64,000 nucleotides of DNA from Lachnospiraceae bacterium (GTDB lineage: Bacteria; Bacillota; Clostridia; Lachnospirales; Lachnospiraceae), in assembly GCA_022483465.1 (NCBI GenBank), contig JAKVNF010000004.1:619713-683712 (forward strand), in the 5' to 3' direction. A model generated the notes under the pieces. It was not told the DNA's origin, searched no databases, and worked only from the letters and a program-made list of their open reading frames with translations. Each line of letters begins with the position of its first letter. Position 1 is the stretch's first letter. The position numbers were made by a program, and so were the translations under genes. Of the stretch, positions 34,822 to 44,545 are shown one piece after another.

Positions 34822-36333
34822 TTACGAGAGAACCTCCTGGGCCGCAGCGGCGTCATAGGTCACGCTCCGGACCCCGGTGGACTCGATCTGGTACAGGGCG
34901 TGGGCCGCCAGGTGCTCCGCTGCCTGCTCGAGATCCCGGACGCCGGGCTCGCTGGCAAAGCGCGCCACCACGGCGGCAGCCGCCTCCTCGGTGACGATGC
35001 ACTCGTCCTGGGAGAGGCCCATGCGGCGCAGCACCCTGGGCAGGGCGTAGCGCAGAAAGATCGTCTTCTTCTCCTCCGGCGTGTAGTCCGGGATGTCGAT
35101 CACCGCAAACCGGGTAAGGAGCGGGCTGCTGATCCGGGACTTGTCGTTTGCTGTTGCGATGGGATAGACGCCGGCCGTCGGGATCGTGCACTCCATGTAG
35201 TTGTCGGTAAAGCCCAGGTTGTCGAGGAGCGTTAAAAGCGCGTCCGCCGGGTTTCCGCTGGTCGTCTTGGCATCCGCCTTGTCGAGCTCGTTGATGATCA
35301 CCACCAGGTTGGACTCGCCGGCCTGGGAGAAAGCCTCCATGATGCTGCCGGGCTTCGCGTTGGCGTAGACCCGGGAGCTTCCCGTGAGCTGCTCCGCGTC
35401 GTGAATCGCGCTCATATCCAGGGAGGTCCAGGGAAGGCCCAGGATCCTTGCGATCGCATAGGAGATCTGGCTCTTTCCGGTTCCCGCGGGGCCCACCAGC
35501 AAAATCCCGTAGGCCGGGAGCTTGTGGGTGCGGTTGATCTGGATGATGGTCTCGATGATACGCTGCTTGACCTTCTCCATGCCGTAGAGCTCCTCATCCA
35601 GGATTCTTCTCGCCTCCACCGGATCGATTGAACCGAAGTAGGAGTCCTTCCAGCGGATGTTCAGCATGATGGAGAGGGCGTGCTGGGCGTGGCGCCGCTC
35701 CTCGGGGCTGACCTCCGAGGACCTGGCGACCGCAAGATTCCGTCTTGCCCACTTGCGGATGTTGGCAGGGAGGGTGCTCTTTGCGCACTCGAGGAAGTCG
35801 GTCATGCTCTGGAGGCTCGTGAGCTTCATCTCGTCCGAGTCCTCCCCGTTCTCCTCGTCCGGGTTCTCCTCCTCCTGGGGCTTGGTCTCCAGGAGCCGGG
35901 AGATCACGTACTGGAGAAAGCCGTCCGCCGCCGAGAGCTTGGTCACCCCGTCCGAGGAGACCTCGCGGATCTTGTAGACGCAGTAGCCCCGCTCCGTGTC
36001 CTTTCCGGAGAGCCGCACCATGATCCCGTTGCTGCCGAGCCATCCGAGAAGGCCCTGGAACCGGGAGTCGATCTCCAGCACGTCCGCCTGGCACTTCTCC
36101 CCGTCCCGCATGAAGACAAACGAGGAGCGGACCTCGGGCTTTTCAAACAGGCCGCTGGTGTGGTGGATCAGCTTGCCCGCTGCGTTGTCGAGCACCATAA
36201 ACGGGTGTTCCTCATCCGCCTGAGCACTGTCCGAGGCAAAGGGCGTGAAGGTGCACACCGCCTTTGCCTTCTTCGTGGCATCCACCGCAGTCTCGTGCTC
36301 TGCTTCTCCAAAATCAAAGACCAGATTTGACAT
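34822..36333 (-). CDS. Lon-like AAA+ ATPase without protease domain
   Basis: 503 residues from ATG 36333 (AAGGAGGAACAGC upstream). The N-terminal 230 residues are unusual and acidic (PQEEENPDEENGEDSDE). The AAA module has ARRILDEELYGMEKVKQRI, Walker A GPAGTGKSQ (about 281-288), LTGSSRVYANAKPGSI, Walker B LVVIINELDKAD, sensor 1 IATANDKS and Arg finger SPLLTRFAVIDIPDY. This resembles the Lon ATPase core, but there is no catalytic Ser-Lys protease domain after it. It starts inside the end of the HAD gene (20-bp overlap), so the two are translationally coupled. A remodelling or chaperone role is inferred. Confidence 0.8.
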   Translation of the reverse strand: MSNLVFDFGEAEHETAVDATKKAKAVCTFTPFASDSAQADEEHPFMVLDNAAGKLIHHTSGLFEKPEVRSSFVFMRDGEKCQADVLEIDSRFQGLLGWLGSNGIMVRLSGKDTERGYCVYKIREVSSDGVTKLSAADGFLQYVISRLLETKPQEEENPDEENGEDSDEMKLTSLQSMTDFLECAKSTLPANIRKWARRNLAVARSSEVSPEERRHAQHALSIMLNIRWKDSYFGSIDPVEARRILDEELYGMEKVKQRIIETIIQINRTHKLPAYGILLVGPAGTGKSQISYAIARILGLPWTSLDMSAIHDAEQLTGSSRVYANAKPGSIMEAFSQAGESNLVVIINELDKADAKTTSGNPADALLTLLDNLGFTDNYMECTIPTAGVYPIATANDKSRISSPLLTRFAVIDIPDYTPEEKKTIFLRYALPRVLRRMGLSQDECIVTEEAAAAVVARFASEPGVRDLEQAAEHLAAHALYQIESTGVRSVTYDAAAAQEVLS

Positions 36334-36976
36334 GCTGTTCCTCCTTGTTGTCCTGCTGCCATTTCTCAAGAAAGGCGGGAAGCTCTGCCAGGGAGGGCAG
36401 AATCGCCGCCGCCGTATTTTTCATCTCCGCATCCGGGGGAACCGCATCCGGGATCATCACGGTCACCATGCCGGCGGCCGCCCCCGCCCGGACGCCGTTG
36501 TAGGAGTCCTCCACGACAAGGCACTGCGACGGGGCTGCCCCCACCGCCTTTGCCGCCATGAGAAAGACATCCGGAAACGGCTTTCCCCGCTCCAGGGCGT
36601 TGCCGCTGACCACCTCGGCAAAATAGGACGAGAGTCCGGTGCGCGCAAGGTTTGTCTTTGCCCGCTCCAGGGGCGAGGAGGTGGCAAGAACGCAGGTGTA
36701 GCCCGCCTTCGTGAGGGCAGAGAGCGCCTCCCTGGCGCCGGGCTTTAGGTCGATCCTCTTTGCAAAGGCCGCCTCGCAGAGCGCGTTCTTTTTCTGAATC
36801 AGGTCGTCGGCGTCATACCCCAGCTCCTTGAGATACCGGTAGTTGACGACGCTGCTTCTTCCCACCATCTGCTGGAGCTCCTCCTCCTTCAGGCCCACCT
36901 GCCGCCAGGCGGCGCTGTAGACCTTCTGGGTGTCCGTGATGGTGCCGTCCATGTCGAAGAGGATGGTGTCGATCAT
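36314..36976 (-). CDS. HAD-superfamily phosphatase, beta-phosphoglucomutase-like
   Basis: 220 residues. HAD motifs: [11 protein letters not shown] (motif I nucleophile Asp), [11 protein letters not shown] (motif II), GKPFPDVFL (motif III Lys) and [13 protein letters not shown] (motif IV). The cap is helical and small, as in beta-phosphoglucomutase and 2-deoxyglucose-6-P phosphatase relatives. The substrate is unknown. Its ATG overlaps the stop of the DUF815 gene (ATGA) and its end overlaps the Lon-like gene, so it is the middle gene of a tight operon. Confidence 0.87.
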   Translation of the reverse strand: MIDTILFDMDGTITDTQKVYSAAWRQVGLKEEELQQMVGRSSVVNYRYLKELGYDADDLIQKKNALCEAAFAKRIDLKPGAREALSALTKAGYTCVLATSSPLERAKTNLARTGLSSYFAEVVSGNALERGKPFPDVFLMAAKAVGAAPSQCLVVEDSYNGVRAGAAAGMVTVMIPDAVPPDAEMKNTAAAILPSLAELPAFLEKWQQDNKEEQHVKSGL

Positions 36977-38286
36977 GACGCCCCTCCGACGCTTCCCGCC
37001 AGGTAGTCGACGAACTGCTGGGCGCAGCGCCCGGAGAAGCCGCCGTGGTTCATCTCCCAGACGTTGGCCTGGCGCCGCAGCTCCTCCTCGGAGATCCTGA
37101 TCTCGGGGTAGCGCTTGGTCAGCTCCTCCACGATCTTGAAGTACTCCTGCGGTGAGGGACGGAAGTACCCGATGGAGACGCCAAAGCGCGCCGACAGGGA
37201 GAGCTTCTCCTGCACCGTGTCGTTGTGGTGGATATCCGCGCTGTCCGCATCCTGCTTGTCGCCCCAAGTCTCCCGGATCAGGTGGCGGCGGTTGGAGGTG
37301 GCATAGATCAGCACGTTCTCCGGCCGCGGCTCCAGGCCGCCCTCGATGACCGCCTTCAGGTACTTGTAGTCGGTCTCGAACTCCTCAAAGGAGAGGTCGT
37401 CCATGTAGATGATGAAGCGGTAGTTGCGGTTCTTGATCTCGTTGATGATGCGGGAGAGGTCCTTGAACTGGTGCTTGTAGACCTCGATCATCCGCAGGCC
37501 GTCGGCGTAGTACTGGTTCAGGATGGCCTTGATGCTGGTGGACTTGCCGGTGCCCGCGTCGCCGTAGAGCAGCACGTTGTTGGCGCGCCGCCCGTGCAGG
37601 AAGGCCTCGGTGTTGTCCGTAAGCTTTTTCTTCTGGGCCTCGTATCCCACGAGGTCCGAGAGCACCATGTCCCCGGTGTTGGTGATGGGAACGAGGAGCT
37701 CTCCCTCCGGGTCGTCGCTGACACGAAAGGCCTTGTTCAGGCCGAACTTCCCGACGCCGTAGCGGCGGTAGAAGTCGGTGATGACGGCGTAAAGCTCCTC
37801 CGGGCCCTTGGCCTTCTCGATGGCGGCAGAGAGCTCCTGGACCTTCTCCGAGACGCTCTTGTTGTAGATCTGCTCCTTCTTGACGACCGCCGAGTAGTTC
37901 TCGAGCACCGAGAAGCAGTGGATCCCCAGCTCCTCCTCGATGTAGGAGAAGTCGTAGTCAAAGAGCTGCCGGAAGATCGCAAAGTCGTTCCTGGCAAACT
38001 CGTTCACCGACCCCTCGTTGGCGCCGACCTTCTCGGAGACCAGCGTGAAGGGGGTCTCGGTCATGGCCAGCAGGTAGGCGAGGTAGTTGTGCCAGAGGTT
38101 GTGATTGAAGCCATAGGTGGTGGCCAGATCCAGGAGGCGGTTCACCTGGTCCAGGATCTCGGAGGTCAGCTCCTCCTTGCGGTAGTCCCCGCCGTGAAAG
38201 CGGCGAAAGATGTCGCTGAGCCGGTACAGGATGCTGTTCTTTCCGATGGCGCGGTAGATGATCAGTTTTGAGGTCAGTTCATACAT
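36973..38286 (-). CDS. DUF815-family AAA+ ATPase
   Basis: 437 residues. The N-terminal 210 residues are helical; the ATPase part has [20 protein letters not shown], Walker [12 protein letters not shown] (about 242-249), Walker [16 protein letters not shown], and [16 protein letters not shown] (sensor 1), followed by [15 protein letters not shown]. This is the DUF815 pattern, ATPases of unknown function found in many Firmicutes and Proteobacteria. It is the first gene of the DUF815-HAD-Lon-like operon, and the convergent CbbX-type gene makes three different AAA+ proteins in 5 kb. Confidence 0.88.
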   Translation of the reverse strand: MYELTSKLIIYRAIGKNSILYRLSDIFRRFHGGDYRKEELTSEILDQVNRLLDLATTYGFNHNLWHNYLAYLLAMTETPFTLVSEKVGANEGSVNEFARNDFAIFRQLFDYDFSYIEEELGIHCFSVLENYSAVVKKEQIYNKSVSEKVQELSAAIEKAKGPEELYAVITDFYRRYGVGKFGLNKAFRVSDDPEGELLVPITNTGDMVLSDLVGYEAQKKKLTDNTEAFLHGRRANNVLLYGDAGTGKSTSIKAILNQYYADGLRMIEVYKHQFKDLSRIINEIKNRNYRFIIYMDDLSFEEFETDYKYLKAVIEGGLEPRPENVLIYATSNRRHLIRETWGDKQDADSADIHHNDTVQEKLSLSARFGVSIGYFRPSPQEYFKIVEELTKRYPEIRISEEELRRQANVWEMNHGGFSGRCAQQFVDYLAGSVGGAS

Positions 38287-38346
38287 GGCGGTTTCTTCCT
38301 TCCACAAAAGGGGTCGCGGCACTGCGTTGCCCTGCATTCCCCTATT

Positions 38347-38547
38347 TTAGAAACAGAGCACAAAGCGCGTCAAGTGACAGGATGCACCTGCCGGAGGAAA
38401 AGAAAGTGCCGGGTTTTCGGGGCAGCAAAACGCCCCGCGGAACGATCTCCGCGGGGCGTTTTGTGTGCCGGAAGATGCAGACCCGGCGGTGCCGGCAAGC
38501 GCCAGTGCCGCTGCCGCCTTTAAGCTCCTGAAGATCCCTCCCATCAT
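38347..38547 (-). CDS. Doubtful small ORF containing a terminator
   Basis: An ATGATG at 38547/38544 with a strong GGGGAGGAG ribosome site opens a 66-codon frame beginning MMGGIFRSLKAAAALALAG, like a short membrane or signal segment. A perfect terminator hairpin (38427-38462) lies in its middle, so most transcripts would end inside it. It may be a truncated gene, or a short peptide whose real end was lost. No homologue is recognised. Confidence 0.3.
   Translation of the reverse strand: MMGGIFRSLKAAAALALAGTAGSASSGTQNAPRRSFRGAFCCPENPALSFPPAGASCHLTRFVLCF
38427..38462 (-). terminator. Intrinsic terminator downstream of the ABC exporter genes
   Basis: AAAACGCCCCGCGGA and TCCGCGGGGCGTTTT form a 15-bp stem with a 6-base loop, flanked by A/T runs on both sides. 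It works in both directions and lies 230 bp after the exporter genes. Confidence 0.85.
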
Positions 38548-38692
38548 GACGCTTCTCCTCCCCGAAACGGATTTCGGCCGCCGCAGGAGCTGACAGAATT
38601 CCGCTTTGATCGCAGTTTTATTCTATGACAAGTCTGATCTGCGTATCAATCTGGTTGAAAGCGTCGAAAGATGCTGTCTTTTGTATGGTTTC

Positions 38693-40462
38693 TCACTCCG
38701 CCCGGGCGAACTGGGAGTTGTAGAGCTTGGTGTAGAACCCGTTCGCCGCCATCAGCGTCTCGTGATTGCCCTGCTCGATGATCTTGCCGTCCCGCATCAC
38801 CAGGATCACGTCGGCGTTGCGGATCGTGGAGAGCCGGTGGGCCACCACAAAGCTGGTCCTGCCCTGCATCATCCGGTCAAAGGCGTTCTGAATCAGGATC
38901 TCGGTGCGGGTATCGATGCTGGAGGTCGCCTCATCCAAAATCAGCATGGGCGGCAGCACCAGCATGACTCTTGTGATGCACAGGAGCTGCTTTTGTCCCG
39001 CACTCAGGGAGTCGTCGGTGACCTGGGTATCCAGGCCCTCCGGCATGCGGCGGATGAACTCCCAGCTGTGGGCTGCCTTTGCGGCCTCGATGATCTCCTC
39101 TTCCGAGGCATCCGGCCGACCAAAGGCGATGTTCTCCCGGATCGTGCCGGCGTGGAGCCAGGTGTCCTGCAGCACCATACCGAAGTTCTTGCGAAGGGAG
39201 GTCCTGGAGCAGTCATAGATGCTGGTGCCGTCGATCCGAATGTCCCCGCTGTCCGCGTCGTAGAAGCGCATCAGCAGGTTGATCAGGGTCGTCTTGCCGC
39301 AGCCCGTGGGGCCGACGATGGCAATCCGGGTGCCGGGCTCTGCGTGGAGCTGGAAGTGCTCAATCAGGTGCTGCTCCTTCGTGTAGGAGAAGAACACATC
39401 CTGAATGTCCACCTGTCCGCTGGCCTTCGGGAGTTCCCTGTCGGGATCTGCCGACTGAGGTGCCTCCTCGATCAGGGCAAAGATACGGCTTGCGCAGGCC
39501 AGGGCGTTCTGGAGCTCCGTCACCACGCTGCTGATGTCATTGAAGGGCTTGGTGTACTGGTTGCAGTAGGTTAAAAGCGCCGAGAGACCGCCGACGGTCA
39601 GACCCCCCGCGAGAATCCGGAAGGCACCCACCAGCACCACCACCGCGTAGATCAGGCTGTTCACAAACCGGGTGGAAGGGTTGGTCAGGCTCGAGTAGAA
39701 CACCGCCTTCTCGGAGGCGTCCTTGAGCTTCTCGTTGATGACGGAAAACTGTTTGGAGGCGCGGGGGCCGTAGCCGAAGACCCGGACCACCTTTTCATTG
39801 CCCACCATCTCCTCGATGAGGGCGGTCTGCTCGCCGCGCGCTTTCGTCTGCTTCTGGAACATCGCGTAGCTGTGGGTTGCGATGAACTTGGCCACGAAGA
39901 AGGAGATCGGGGTCAGCAGGATGACCAGCACCGTGATCAGCACGTCCTTGCTGAACATGAAGAACAAAGTCGCGGCGATCGTCACGATGCCGGAGAAGAG
40001 CTGGGTAAAGCCAAGGAGCAGGCCATCCGAGAGCTGGTCCGTGTCTGTGATGATGCGGCTGACGATGTCGCCGGTGCTGTGAGCGTCCAGGTACTTTAAG
40101 GGGAGCACCTGGATCTGCCGGATCGCCTTGCCGCGGATGTCCTGCACCACCCGGTAGGTCATCCGGTTGTTGATGAGGTTCATCAGGAACGTGCAGGCGG
40201 ATGTCAGCACGATCAGCACCAGGATCCGGGACAGGTAGTAGGTGACGGTGGCAAAGTCCACCTGGCCCTTCCCCAGGATCCCGTCGATGGCGTTGCCGAA
40301 GAGGATCGCGGCGTACAGCGGAAGCACCGCCGAGATCGCGGCCAGGACCACGGAGAGCAGCAGAAGGATCCGGTACCGCCCGATGTACTGCATCACCTTG
40401 CGGAAGGTCTTTCCGCTTCCGGCCCGGTCACCCTGCATCTCAATTTCATCTTTTGCGCTCAT
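38693..40462 (-). CDS. Heterodimeric ABC exporter subunit with consensus Walker B
   Basis: 589 residues: six N-terminal membrane helices, then an ATPase domain with Walker A GPTGCGKTT, Walker B LILDEATSSID and H-loop VVAHRLST. The signature motif is LSAGQKQ instead of LSGGQ. It overlaps the partner gene by 4 bp (ATGA). In heterodimeric exporters such as TM287/288, one ATP site is degenerate; here that site would combine this odd signature with the partner's altered Walker B. Likely substrates are drugs or lipids. A LysR-type regulator is divergent upstream of the pair. Confidence 0.9.
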   Translation of the reverse strand: MSAKDEIEMQGDRAGSGKTFRKVMQYIGRYRILLLLSVVLAAISAVLPLYAAILFGNAIDGILGKGQVDFATVTYYLSRILVLIVLTSACTFLMNLINNRMTYRVVQDIRGKAIRQIQVLPLKYLDAHSTGDIVSRIITDTDQLSDGLLLGFTQLFSGIVTIAATLFFMFSKDVLITVLVILLTPISFFVAKFIATHSYAMFQKQTKARGEQTALIEEMVGNEKVVRVFGYGPRASKQFSVINEKLKDASEKAVFYSSLTNPSTRFVNSLIYAVVVLVGAFRILAGGLTVGGLSALLTYCNQYTKPFNDISSVVTELQNALACASRIFALIEEAPQSADPDRELPKASGQVDIQDVFFSYTKEQHLIEHFQLHAEPGTRIAIVGPTGCGKTTLINLLMRFYDADSGDIRIDGTSIYDCSRTSLRKNFGMVLQDTWLHAGTIRENIAFGRPDASEEEIIEAAKAAHSWEFIRRMPEGLDTQVTDDSLSAGQKQLLCITRVMLVLPPMLILDEATSSIDTRTEILIQNAFDRMMQGRTSFVVAHRLSTIRNADVILVMRDGKIIEQGNHETLMAANGFYTKLYNSQFARAE

Positions 40463-42222
40463 GCCAGCACCTCCTTTCCTGCTGCCATCTCCTTCGGCCG
40501 CTTCTCCGGGAACTGGGAGTAGAAGATCTCCTGGTACAGCGGGCAGTCCTGAAGGAGCTGCGCGTGGGTTCCCATGCCGGCGATCTTGCCGTCATCGAGG
40601 ACCAGGATCTTATCTGCGTTCATCAGGCTCGCGGTGCGCTGGGAGACCAGAAACACCGTCATGCTGCCCGCAAGGCCGCGGATGGCCTTTCGAAGGGCGG
40701 CGTCGGTTGCAAAGTCCAGGGCGCTCGCGGAGTCGTCCATGATCAGGATCTTCGGCTTCTTCACCAGGGCCCTTGCAATCGTGAGTCTCTGGCGCTGGCC
40801 GCCGGAGAGGTTCCGGCCGTTCTGCTCGAGCTGGAAGTCCAGCTCCCCCTCCTTGCCCTTGACGACTTCCTCGGCCTGGGCGGTGCGGATCGCATCCCAG
40901 AGCGCCGAATCCTCGGCGTTCTCATCACCCCACCGGAGGTTGTCCCGGATGGAGCCCTGGAAGAGGACCGCCTTCTGGGGCACCACGCCCACGAGGTTCA
41001 CCAGGTCCTCCATGGAGTAGTCCCGGATGTCCCGCCCAAAGAGGGTGATCTTTCCCTCCTGGGGGTCATAGCAGCGGGCGATCAGGTTGACCAGGCTCGA
41101 CTTGCCGGCGCCGGTGCCGCCGATGATGCCGATCGTCTCTCCCTGCTTTGCGGCAAAGGTGACGTGGTCCACGCTGGGCTCCCGGGCACCCTCATAGGAG
41201 AAGGAGACATCCTGGAAGGCAACCGCCGTCGCGGGATCCCCTGCGGCCTCTCCCTTTGTGCTCTCCGGGAAGCTCTGCCCCGGCTCCACCTCGAAGATGT
41301 GGGAGATGCGCTCTGCGCAGGCGATGGACTTGTCGATCGTGATGATCAGGCTTGCCAGCTTGATCAGCTCCACGATCATCTGGGCCATGTAGTTGTAGAG
41401 GGCGACCACATCGCCCTGCTGGATGTCGCCGAGGTTGACGCGCACCGCGCCCACCCGGATCAGGATGATCGTGGCCAGGTTGATAAGAAGATAGGTGGCG
41501 GGGTTCATCAGGGCGGAGATCCGTCCCACGAACTCATTCATCCTTGTGAGGGCCTCGTTCTTGGCGTCGAAGTCCTTCACCTCTTCCTGCTCCTTGCAGA
41601 AGGCCCGGATCACGCGCACGCCGGTCAGGTTCTCACGGGTTGCCCCGAGGACCTTGTCCAGGGCCGCCTGGACCTTGCGGTAGAGGGGAATGGACACCAG
41701 CATGATCGCAAAGACCACCACCGAGAGCACCGGGATCGCGACCACGAAGACGAGCGCCGCCTTCACATCGATCGTAAAGGCCATGATCATCGAACCGAAG
41801 ACGATGAAGGGGCTGCGCAGCAGAAGCCGCAGCGCCAGGTTCAGTCCGTTCTGCACCTGCTGCACGTCGCTGGTCATGCGGGTGATCAGCGTGTTGGTGC
41901 CGAGCTTGTCCAGCTCCTTGTAGGAGAGCTTCTGGATGTGATCAAAGAGGGCCTGGCGCAGCTTTGTCGCAAAGCCCACGCTCGCCCTGGCCGCAAAGTA
42001 CTGGGCTGTGACGCTGCAGACGATGCCGACCACCGCCAGCAGGATCAAAAGGCCAAACTGGCGGAACAACAGTCCCCGGTTCCCGGAGGGTATGCCCTCG
42101 TCGATGACCCGCGCCACCACCAGCGGCACAAACAGGTCAAACAGCGCCTCCAGGAGCTTGAAGGCCGGTGCCAGGATGCTCTCCTTCTTGTAATCCGCAA
42201 GAAACACTCTGAGTTTCTTCAT
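40459..42222 (-). CDS. Heterodimeric ABC exporter subunit with degenerate Walker B
   Basis: 587 residues from ATG 42222 (GGAGGAGATCAG upstream). Six membrane helices, then Walker A GGTGAGKSS, signature LSGGQRQRLTIARAL, Walker B LIMDDSASALDF (Asp in place of the catalytic Glu) and FLVSQRTASL (Gln in place of the H-loop His). Both changes are the hallmark of the non-hydrolysing half of heterodimeric ABC exporters. The ribosome site of the next gene is inside its 3' end. First gene of the two-gene operon. Confidence 0.9.
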   Translation of the reverse strand: MKKLRVFLADYKKESILAPAFKLLEALFDLFVPLVVARVIDEGIPSGNRGLLFRQFGLLILLAVVGIVCSVTAQYFAARASVGFATKLRQALFDHIQKLSYKELDKLGTNTLITRMTSDVQQVQNGLNLALRLLLRSPFIVFGSMIMAFTIDVKAALVFVVAIPVLSVVVFAIMLVSIPLYRKVQAALDKVLGATRENLTGVRVIRAFCKEQEEVKDFDAKNEALTRMNEFVGRISALMNPATYLLINLATIILIRVGAVRVNLGDIQQGDVVALYNYMAQMIVELIKLASLIITIDKSIACAERISHIFEVEPGQSFPESTKGEAAGDPATAVAFQDVSFSYEGAREPSVDHVTFAAKQGETIGIIGGTGAGKSSLVNLIARCYDPQEGKITLFGRDIRDYSMEDLVNLVGVVPQKAVLFQGSIRDNLRWGDENAEDSALWDAIRTAQAEEVVKGKEGELDFQLEQNGRNLSGGQRQRLTIARALVKKPKILIMDDSASALDFATDAALRKAIRGLAGSMTVFLVSQRTASLMNADKILVLDDGKIAGMGTHAQLLQDCPLYQEIFYSQFPEKRPKEMAAGKEVLA

Positions 42223-42291
42223 ACGATTCTGATCTCCTCCGCACCCGGGCGGTTCTGCCCGGTTTCCGAGTGTCATCATACCATTCCAGGT

Positions 42292-42308
42292 GATATATTG
42301 AATATATC
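42292..42308. promoter_or_regulatory. Palindromic operator candidate between ABC exporter and LysR gene
   Basis: GATATAT-TGA-ATATATC is a perfect 7-bp inverted repeat, AT-rich, and contains the T-N11-A spacing of LysR-type sites. It lies 70 bp before the exporter start and 46 bp before the regulator start, so it could control both. Confidence 0.5.
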
Positions 42309-42353
42309 TGTGTAGTATGCACCCATATAGATTTCATATATCGAGGAGGTTCT

Positions 42354-43220
42354 ATGGAACTGCGCCAGCTCGAGTGCTTTTCGGCGGTGGTGGAGGAGGG
42401 CTCCATCAGCGCCGCAGCCAGAAAACTTCACATGTCCCAGCCCCCGCTCTCCCTGCGGATGCACCAGCTCGAGGAGGAGTGCGGGGTGACCCTCTTTGTC
42501 CGCGGAGCAAGGCAGATCACGCTGACCGAGGCGGGCACCCTCCTCTACCGCTATGCCAAGGAGATCCTGGAGCTCTCCCTGGCCGCCGGGGCGGACCTGG
42601 AGAACCTGCGCAGGGGCCGGCGGGGGACCCTGCGCCTGGGCCTCATCTCCTCCTGCGGCTGCCGGGAGCTCTACGACGGGATCAAGCGGTTCCACGCCCT
42701 GCACCCGGACATCGCCTTCGTGGTCCGGGAGGGGAACACCTTTGCCCTGCAGGAGGACATCCGGGAGAACAGGATCGAGCTTGCGGTGATTCGGACCCCC
42801 TACCAGAATGCCTCCCTGGAGCACATCTCCCTGCGCACTGACCCCATGGCGGCGGCAGGCGCCCTGCCAAACGTCCCGGGAACCGGTCCCCTGCCCCTTG
42901 CCTCCCTCTCCGGCTGCCCCCTCATCCTCTACCGCCGGTGGGAGGCGCTGCAGCGGGAGGCCCTGGAGGGCGCCGGCGTCACCCCGAACGTGGTCTGCAT
43001 CTGCGAGGATGCCAGAACCGCCCTGCAGTGGGCCGTCATGGGCCTCGGCACCGCCCTCGTCCCCGCCTCCATTCTCTCCCTGTTCCCGGACCTGCCATCC
43101 AGGGAGCTGGACGCCCCGACACTCTCGAGCAGCATCCACCTGGTCCGCCGGCGGGGCGCCTCCCTCTCCGAGAGTGCGGCTCTCTTCTACCGGTCTTTCC
43201 ATGAAGTGAAAAATCCTTAA
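42354..43220 (+). CDS. LysR-family transcriptional regulator
   Basis: 288 residues. The N-terminal winged helix-turn-helix is textbook (MELRQLECFSAVVEEGSISA, then MSQPPLSLRMHQLEEECG), followed by a short linker and an effector domain (RRGTLRLGLISSCGC, VMGLGTALVPASIL). Cys residues in the first strand of the effector domain (SSCGCRE) are unusual and could be part of sensing. It is divergent from the ABC exporter, so it probably controls it. ATG 42354 follows GAGGAGGTTCT. Confidence 0.9.
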   Translation: MELRQLECFSAVVEEGSISAAARKLHMSQPPLSLRMHQLEEECGVTLFVRGARQITLTEAGTLLYRYAKEILELSLAAGADLENLRRGRRGTLRLGLISSCGCRELYDGIKRFHALHPDIAFVVREGNTFALQEDIRENRIELAVIRTPYQNASLEHISLRTDPMAAAGALPNVPGTGPLPLASLSGCPLILYRRWEALQREALEGAGVTPNVVCICEDARTALQWAVMGLGTALVPASILSLFPDLPSRELDAPTLSSSIHLVRRRGASLSESAALFYRSFHEVKNP

Positions 43221-43300
43221 ATTTTACTGAATTATCTCTCCGGGATTTGCACCAACGGGGCCGGCATGCGATGATGTGTACCAGAAAAGGGAGACGTGAA

Positions 43301-44545
43301 ATGAAATTCGACAAAAACCGGCTCAATCAGCCCTGGGCGGCCTACACCTTCGCAGCCTGCTGCGCCGTCCTGTTATACCTGTTTCTTTCCCACATCAACC
43401 TGCTGGGAATCGGTCTGGCAAAGCTCTACAGCTTCATCCGCCCGGTCTTCATCGGCCTGGTGATCGCCTACATCCTGAACCCGCTGGCCATGGTGATCCG
43501 GCGGGGCCTTGCCGCACTCAAAAAGCCCCTGCCCCTCCCGAAGGAGCAGGATGCGGAGGCGCTTGCCGCCTATCGCCTCAGGGAGAAGCGGCGCGACAGG
43601 AACCTCTGGAACGTCACGGTCGCCATCACCATCGTCCTCGTGGTGTTCTTCTTCATCGTCCTCTTGGTCGCCCTGATCCCCCAGATCGTGCGCAGCATCG
43701 GCACCCTGATCTCCAACCTGGGCGTCTACATGGACACGGCCAACAAGCTCCTGGAAAACCTGAACAAGGCGGCGTCCAGCGCCAACCTCGACATCGGCGG
43801 GATCACGAACTTCGTGCAGGGCGGCCTGAACCAGCTCGTCGATGCCCTCACCCAGAACTCCGGCATCGTCGACACGGTGACCGGCATCGGCAGCGGCATC
43901 TTCAACGGCGTCATCAGCTTCATCATCTCGATCTACTTCCTGCTGGACAAGAGCCGGCTCCTGGCGGGCTGCCGGAAGCTGGCAAGGCTTCTGATCTCCG
44001 AGAAGCGCTACCCTGCGGTGTCCTCCTTCTGGAAGCGGTGCAACCACATCATGGTGCGCTACATCGCCAGCGACATCCTGGACGGCCTCTTTGTGGGCTG
44101 CGCCAACGCGGTGTTCATGATCATCGCCCGCATGCCCTACATTCCCCTGATCTCCGTGGTGGTGGGCATCACCAACCTGGCCCCCACCTTCGGCCCGATC
44201 GTGGGCGCCGTGATCGGCGCCTTCATCCTGGTGCTGGCCAACCCCTGGCAGGCCCTGTGGTTTCTGATCTTCACCCTGATCCTGCAGACCTGCGACGGGT
44301 ACGTGGTCAAGCCCAAGCTCTTCGGCGACACCCTGGGTGTCCCCTCCATCTGGATTCTGATCTCCATCATCGTCTTCGGCAGAATGTGGGGCGTGGTCGG
44401 CATCCTGCTGGCGATCCCGATCGCCGCGATCACCGACTTCATCTGGCACGACTACCTGATGCGAAAGCTCGAGGAGCGGCGGCAAAAGCGCACCGCCAAG
44501 GCCGAAGCCGCCAGGGCAAAGCAGGCCGACGCGAAACAAAACTGA
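43301..44545 (+). CDS. AI-2E/PerM-family permease
   Basis: 414 residues from ATG 43301 behind AAAAGGGAGACG. About eight membrane helices with an extracellular stretch at about 140-210; the family motif region includes LISVVVGITNLAPTFGPIVG and the end VVGILLAIPIAAITDF. Members include AI-2 exporters and Na+/H+ antiporter-like proteins; the substrate cannot be told. A basic, Ala/Lys-rich tail follows. Its transcription terminator is broken by the IS3 element downstream. Confidence 0.87.
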   Translation: MKFDKNRLNQPWAAYTFAACCAVLLYLFLSHINLLGIGLAKLYSFIRPVFIGLVIAYILNPLAMVIRRGLAALKKPLPLPKEQDAEALAAYRLREKRRDRNLWNVTVAITIVLVVFFFIVLLVALIPQIVRSIGTLISNLGVYMDTANKLLENLNKAASSANLDIGGITNFVQGGLNQLVDALTQNSGIVDTVTGIGSGIFNGVISFIISIYFLLDKSRLLAGCRKLARLLISEKRYPAVSSFWKRCNHIMVRYIASDILDGLFVGCANAVFMIIARMPYIPLISVVVGITNLAPTFGPIVGAVIGAFILVLANPWQALWFLIFTLILQTCDGYVVKPKLFGDTLGVPSIWILISIIVFGRMWGVVGILLAIPIAAITDFIWHDYLMRKLEERRQKRTAKAEAARAKQADAKQN

